From the NCBI RefSeq assembly GCF_000718015.1, contig NZ_JODY01000008.1, forward strand, positions 62,001 through 126,000: a stretch of DNA of 64,000 nt, in the 5' to 3' direction. The number at the start of each line of letters is the position of its first letter. Position 1 is the stretch's first letter. The position numbers were made by a program, and so were the translations under genes. Below, piece by piece: positions 58,066-64,000 of the stretch. Below the pieces are notes generated by a model that saw nothing but the letters and a program-made list of their open reading frames with translations, had not been told where the DNA came from and searched no databases. The DNA is from Streptomyces catenulae. GTDB lineage: Bacteria > Actinomycetota > Actinomycetes > Streptomycetales > Streptomycetaceae.

Positions 58066-59139
58066 ATGAGTGCGTCGGTTTCGCCGCACGGTTTCGTGAC
58101 CGTACGCGGGCGCGGCTACCGCCCGGACGACGTGGACCGCCGCGTCGCGGGTCTCACCGTGGACCGCGACTCGTGCTGGGAGCGGGTCGCGCAGCTGACC
58201 GAGGACGCCGAGCGGCTGGCGGCGGAGCTGGCGGAGCTGCGCGCGTACGTCGCCACGATGCCGCCGCAGACGTACGAGTCCCTGGGCGAGCAGGCCCGGC
58301 TCATCCTGACCACCGCCGAGTCCGAGGCGGTGCGGCTGCGGGTCGACGCGGAGCGGGCGGCCGAGGAGCTGCGGGATGCGACGGTGGCGTACGCCTGTGA
58401 CACCGGCGAGGCGGCCGACGAGGTCGCGCACGCCCGCCGCAAGGACGCCGAGGAGCGCGGTCAGCGGGCGGTCGACGCGGCGCGGGCGGATGCCGCGGCG
58501 CGGGTGAAGGCGGCGCAGAAGGATGCCGTGCAGTGGCGCGAGGAGGCCGACGAGGCGCTCCAGGAGATGCGGCGCCGCACCGCCGAGCTGCTCGCCGACG
58601 CCGAGCGGCAGCAGGCCGACGCGTGGGAGGAGTGCGGCCGGGAGATCGCCGGGCGGGAGGCGGAGACGGCCCGTCTGATCGTGGAGCTGGAGGAGCGCGG
58701 CCGGGAGATCGTGGCGCAGGCGGAGCGGCGGCACGCGGAGACGGAGGAGGCCGCGCGCCACCGCCAGGAGGACGCCGAGGCCCGCGCCGCCGAGCTGCTG
58801 GCCCAGGCCGGTGTCGAGGTCGAGCGGATCGAGCGGGCCACCGCCCGGATCCTGCGCGAGCACCAGGAGGAGCGCGATGAACTCCGCTCCCACATGACCC
58901 ATGTCCGCAACAGTCTGGCCGCCCTGACCGGCAAGGACCCGGGCGATCTGACGGGGGCGGACGAGGACGGCGGCGCCGGGCCCGGGGACGCCCCGGCCGC
59001 CCCGGAGGCCGATGCCCCGGCCCCCGCCGCGGGCGGTCCCGCGGGTCCCACGACCGGGCCCGCCGCCGGTGAGCTGCGTACCCCCGTCAACCCGGACGAC
59101 GAGGACACCGTCGAGACGGAACTGCCGCGCACGACCTGA
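58066..59139 (+). CDS. DivIVA-like coiled-coil protein
   Basis: 357 aa. The N-terminal SPHGFVTVRGRGYRPDDVDRRV is the DivIVA-type membrane-curvature segment, followed by a very long coiled coil (residues about 40-300, Ala/Glu/Arg/Gln-rich heptads) and an acidic Pro/Ala tail. Such proteins (DivIVA, Scy, FilP) organise polar growth in Streptomyces. ATG 58066 has GAGAGGGG 7 nt upstream; ATG 58060 is an alternative. Between LCP and mfd; partner unknown. Confidence 0.85.
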   Translation: MSASVSPHGFVTVRGRGYRPDDVDRRVAGLTVDRDSCWERVAQLTEDAERLAAELAELRAYVATMPPQTYESLGEQARLILTTAESEAVRLRVDAERAAEELRDATVAYACDTGEAADEVAHARRKDAEERGQRAVDAARADAAARVKAAQKDAVQWREEADEALQEMRRRTAELLADAERQQADAWEECGREIAGREAETARLIVELEERGREIVAQAERRHAETEEAARHRQEDAEARAAELLAQAGVEVERIERATARILREHQEERDELRSHMTHVRNSLAALTGKDPGDLTGADEDGGAGPGDAPAAPEADAPAPAAGGPAGPTTGPAAGELRTPVNPDDEDTVETELPRTT

Positions 59140-59406
59140 GCCGGGCCGCGCGGCGGGCGCCGCTCCGGCCCGGGCGCGGGGCGCCGCTTCCCGTGCGGGG
59201 GCGGGCGGCGCGGTCCCGGCGGCGCCCGGCCGCCTCGTCCCGGGCCCCGTCCGCCGGGTGACCTGGGCGCCTTCGCTCGCGCGGCGGGCTGTCGGTGGGC
59301 GGGCGTAAGGTGGGCAACCCCGGCCCGTTCGACATGGGGACCGCTCCGGCCCAGATCGTCGCGTCGGGCTGTTCGCGTTGTTCGCCTCGCTGGGACGGAA
59401 CCCCTC

Positions 59407-62955
<3,549 letters not shown>

Positions 62956-63182
62956 GCGTAGGCGGGCCGCCGGCACCGGGTGGCCCGCCGCCGGACCGGT
63001 GCCGTCCGTGCGGCGTGGGGTGGCCCGCCGCCGGGCCGCGCAGCCCCTGCAGACGTATCTTCCGGGGTTTCTGACTGTTTCAGGGGATTGACCGGTTCCT
63101 GGCGGGAGTTGTCGGCATATCCTCTCCCGGAGCGTGGACCCGCCCGCTCCGCCGCCTTCTCCCCGGACTGGATGCCCCTGCC

Positions 63183-63659
63183 GTGATACGTGCCCGCCGT
63201 GCCGCCCTGTCCGCCGCCGCCTTCGTGACGGCCGCCCTGGTCTCCGTCGTCGCCTGTACGCCCGGGAACGCCGGGGCGGACGAACGGCCCACGACGCCCG
63301 CGGCGACGGCCTCCGCCACGGCGTCCTCCTCGCCCCCGGCCTCGCCGTCCGCCTCGCCTTCCGACTCGCCGTCGGCCCTGCCCGCGCGGACGGCACCGGC
63401 GTCCCCGGCGCCCGCCCCCACGGACGCGCCGGATACGGCGGTCCGGCACGACCCCCCGCCGCTGCCGAACCCGGCCCGGCGGACGACCGCCCCCGTCGCG
63501 GACCCGGGCGGGAGCGGCGGCGTGATCCTCGCGCCGTCCGGGAACCACTACCGGCGCGGTCAGTTCTGCAAGAAGATCCATCTCGGGCTCACCACCCGGG
63601 ACGCCCACGGCGCCACCCTGCACTGCGCGATGCAGAGCGGCCGACCGCACTGGCAGTAG
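63183..63659 (+). CDS. Putative lipoprotein
   Basis: 158 aa. N-terminal signal with basic residues, hydrophobic segment and lipobox-like VSVVAC (Cys at about 25). A Ser/Pro/Ala-rich linker of about 80 residues then leads to a conserved C-terminal module with two Cys (GQFCKKIHLGLTTRDAHGATLHC), probably a disulfide. GTG start at 63183. Similar short lipoproteins with this Cys module are common in Streptomyces, function unknown. Confidence 0.8.
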   Translation: MIRARRAALSAAAFVTAALVSVVACTPGNAGADERPTTPAATASATASSSPPASPSASPSDSPSALPARTAPASPAPAPTDAPDTAVRHDPPPLPNPARRTTAPVADPGGSGGVILAPSGNHYRRGQFCKKIHLGLTTRDAHGATLHCAMQSGRPHWQ

Positions 63660-63664
63660 GACCC

Positions 63665-64000
63665 TCACCCCACCCGCTCCGCCACCTCCCGCGCGCACTC
63701 CCGTGCCGTGTGCAGGCCGGTGTCGACCTCGATGTCGTAGGTCATCCCGCGGTGGACCAGGGACGCCTGGGCGGCGGCCATTCCGGGGACGCGGTCGGGG
63801 CGGGTGCGTTCGCGGGCGGTGGCGACGGCCGCGTCGCAGCGGACGCCGACCCAGAGGGCGGGCAGGTCGCCCAGTGCGCGCTCCCAGGCGCGGCGGCCCT
63901 CGACGCCGCCGAGGAACACCTCGTCGAGGATGACCGGCGCCCCGGCGCGGGCGACCGCGGCGACGCCGTGCCGCCAGCTCTCCTGGAGCGCCTGGAACGC
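63665..64000 (-). CDS. Chloramphenicol phosphotransferase-like (CPT) protein (partial)
   Basis: Reverse-strand fragment entering from the right edge. Visible: APVILDEVFLGGVEGRRAW, VGVRCDAAVATARERTRPDR and SLVHRGMTYDIEVDTG, the characteristic CPT/Zeta-like phosphotransferase segments (P-loop lies outside). Homologues phosphorylate chloramphenicol or related substrates, but many are uncharacterised. The 5' end is missing. Confidence 0.85.
   Translation of the reverse strand, partial: AFQALQESWRHGVAAVARAGAPVILDEVFLGGVEGRRAWERALGDLPALWVGVRCDAAVATARERTRPDRVPGMAAAQASLVHRGMTYDIEVDTGLHTARECAREVAERVG

Overview
The window is about 64 kb of very GC-rich DNA with strong third-position GC bias, many GTG starts, GTGA/ATGA/TGATG stop-start overlaps and almost no spacer DNA. 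The families present (PEP carboxylase with a TetR-controlled desaturase, Pmt-type mannosyltransferase, tamR/tam, galTEK, SUKH proteins) point to a Streptomyces chromosome, core region. Several blocks keep an old actinobacterial order also found in Mycobacterium tuberculosis: pmt|rsmI ... tatD ... ksgA-ispE, then pth-rplY-prs-glmU, then mfd. No complete mobile element or CRISPR array was seen.

Layout. 0-7 kb: an ABC ATPase cut by the left edge, a GNAT protein, exonuclease III, and a MerR regulator divergent from a three-gene operon (Baeyer-Villiger-type monooxygenase, alpha/beta hydrolase, SDR). 7-16 kb: tricorn protease, class C beta-lactamase-like protein, an EamA transporter with an overlapping mini-gene, a penicillin-binding transpeptidase and an alpha/beta hydrolase. 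16.06-17.07 kb: a gene-poor island with a structured RNA-like segment, a tRNA-like relic and a 41-residue cationic peptide gene. 17-24.7 kb: pmt, rsmI, a zinc-ribbon protein, tatD, ksgA, ispE and a secreted serine protease. 24.7-30 kb: an XRE remnant, a small Streptomyces protein, an ABC-F ATPase, a pseudo-receiver LuxR protein and a sodium:solute symporter with a small membrane partner. 30-37 kb: galT-galE-galK, a second orphan LuxR regulator, a GH42 beta-galactosidase and a palindrome array. 37-44 kb: tamR/tam, a VOC protein, the desaturase with its TetR regulator, and ppc. 44-49 kb: a membrane protein, pth, rplY, prs, glmU and tRNA-Gln. 49-57 kb: an HTH protein, an orphan histidine kinase and a toxin/immunity-type cluster. 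57-64 kb: an LCP protein, a DivIVA-like coiled-coil protein, mfd, a lipoprotein and a partial phosphotransferase.

Functional groups. The symporter, galTEK and the GH42 enzyme form a galactoside uptake and Leloir set. The DNA between the symporter and galT carries nested inverted repeats suited to a shared operator. tamR and tam share four operator half-sites at exact 15-bp steps. The desaturase promoter carries a TACGRAACCGTA inverted repeat, the likely site of the downstream TetR gene product. The most unusual part is 51.7-56.7 kb: a YwqJ-type deaminase with a SUKH-3 protein on one strand and, divergently, a WHH-type HNH nuclease fused to SUKH followed by a deaminase-like domain fused to SUKH-4. 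None has a visible secretion signal, so these toxin and immunity modules look intracellular.
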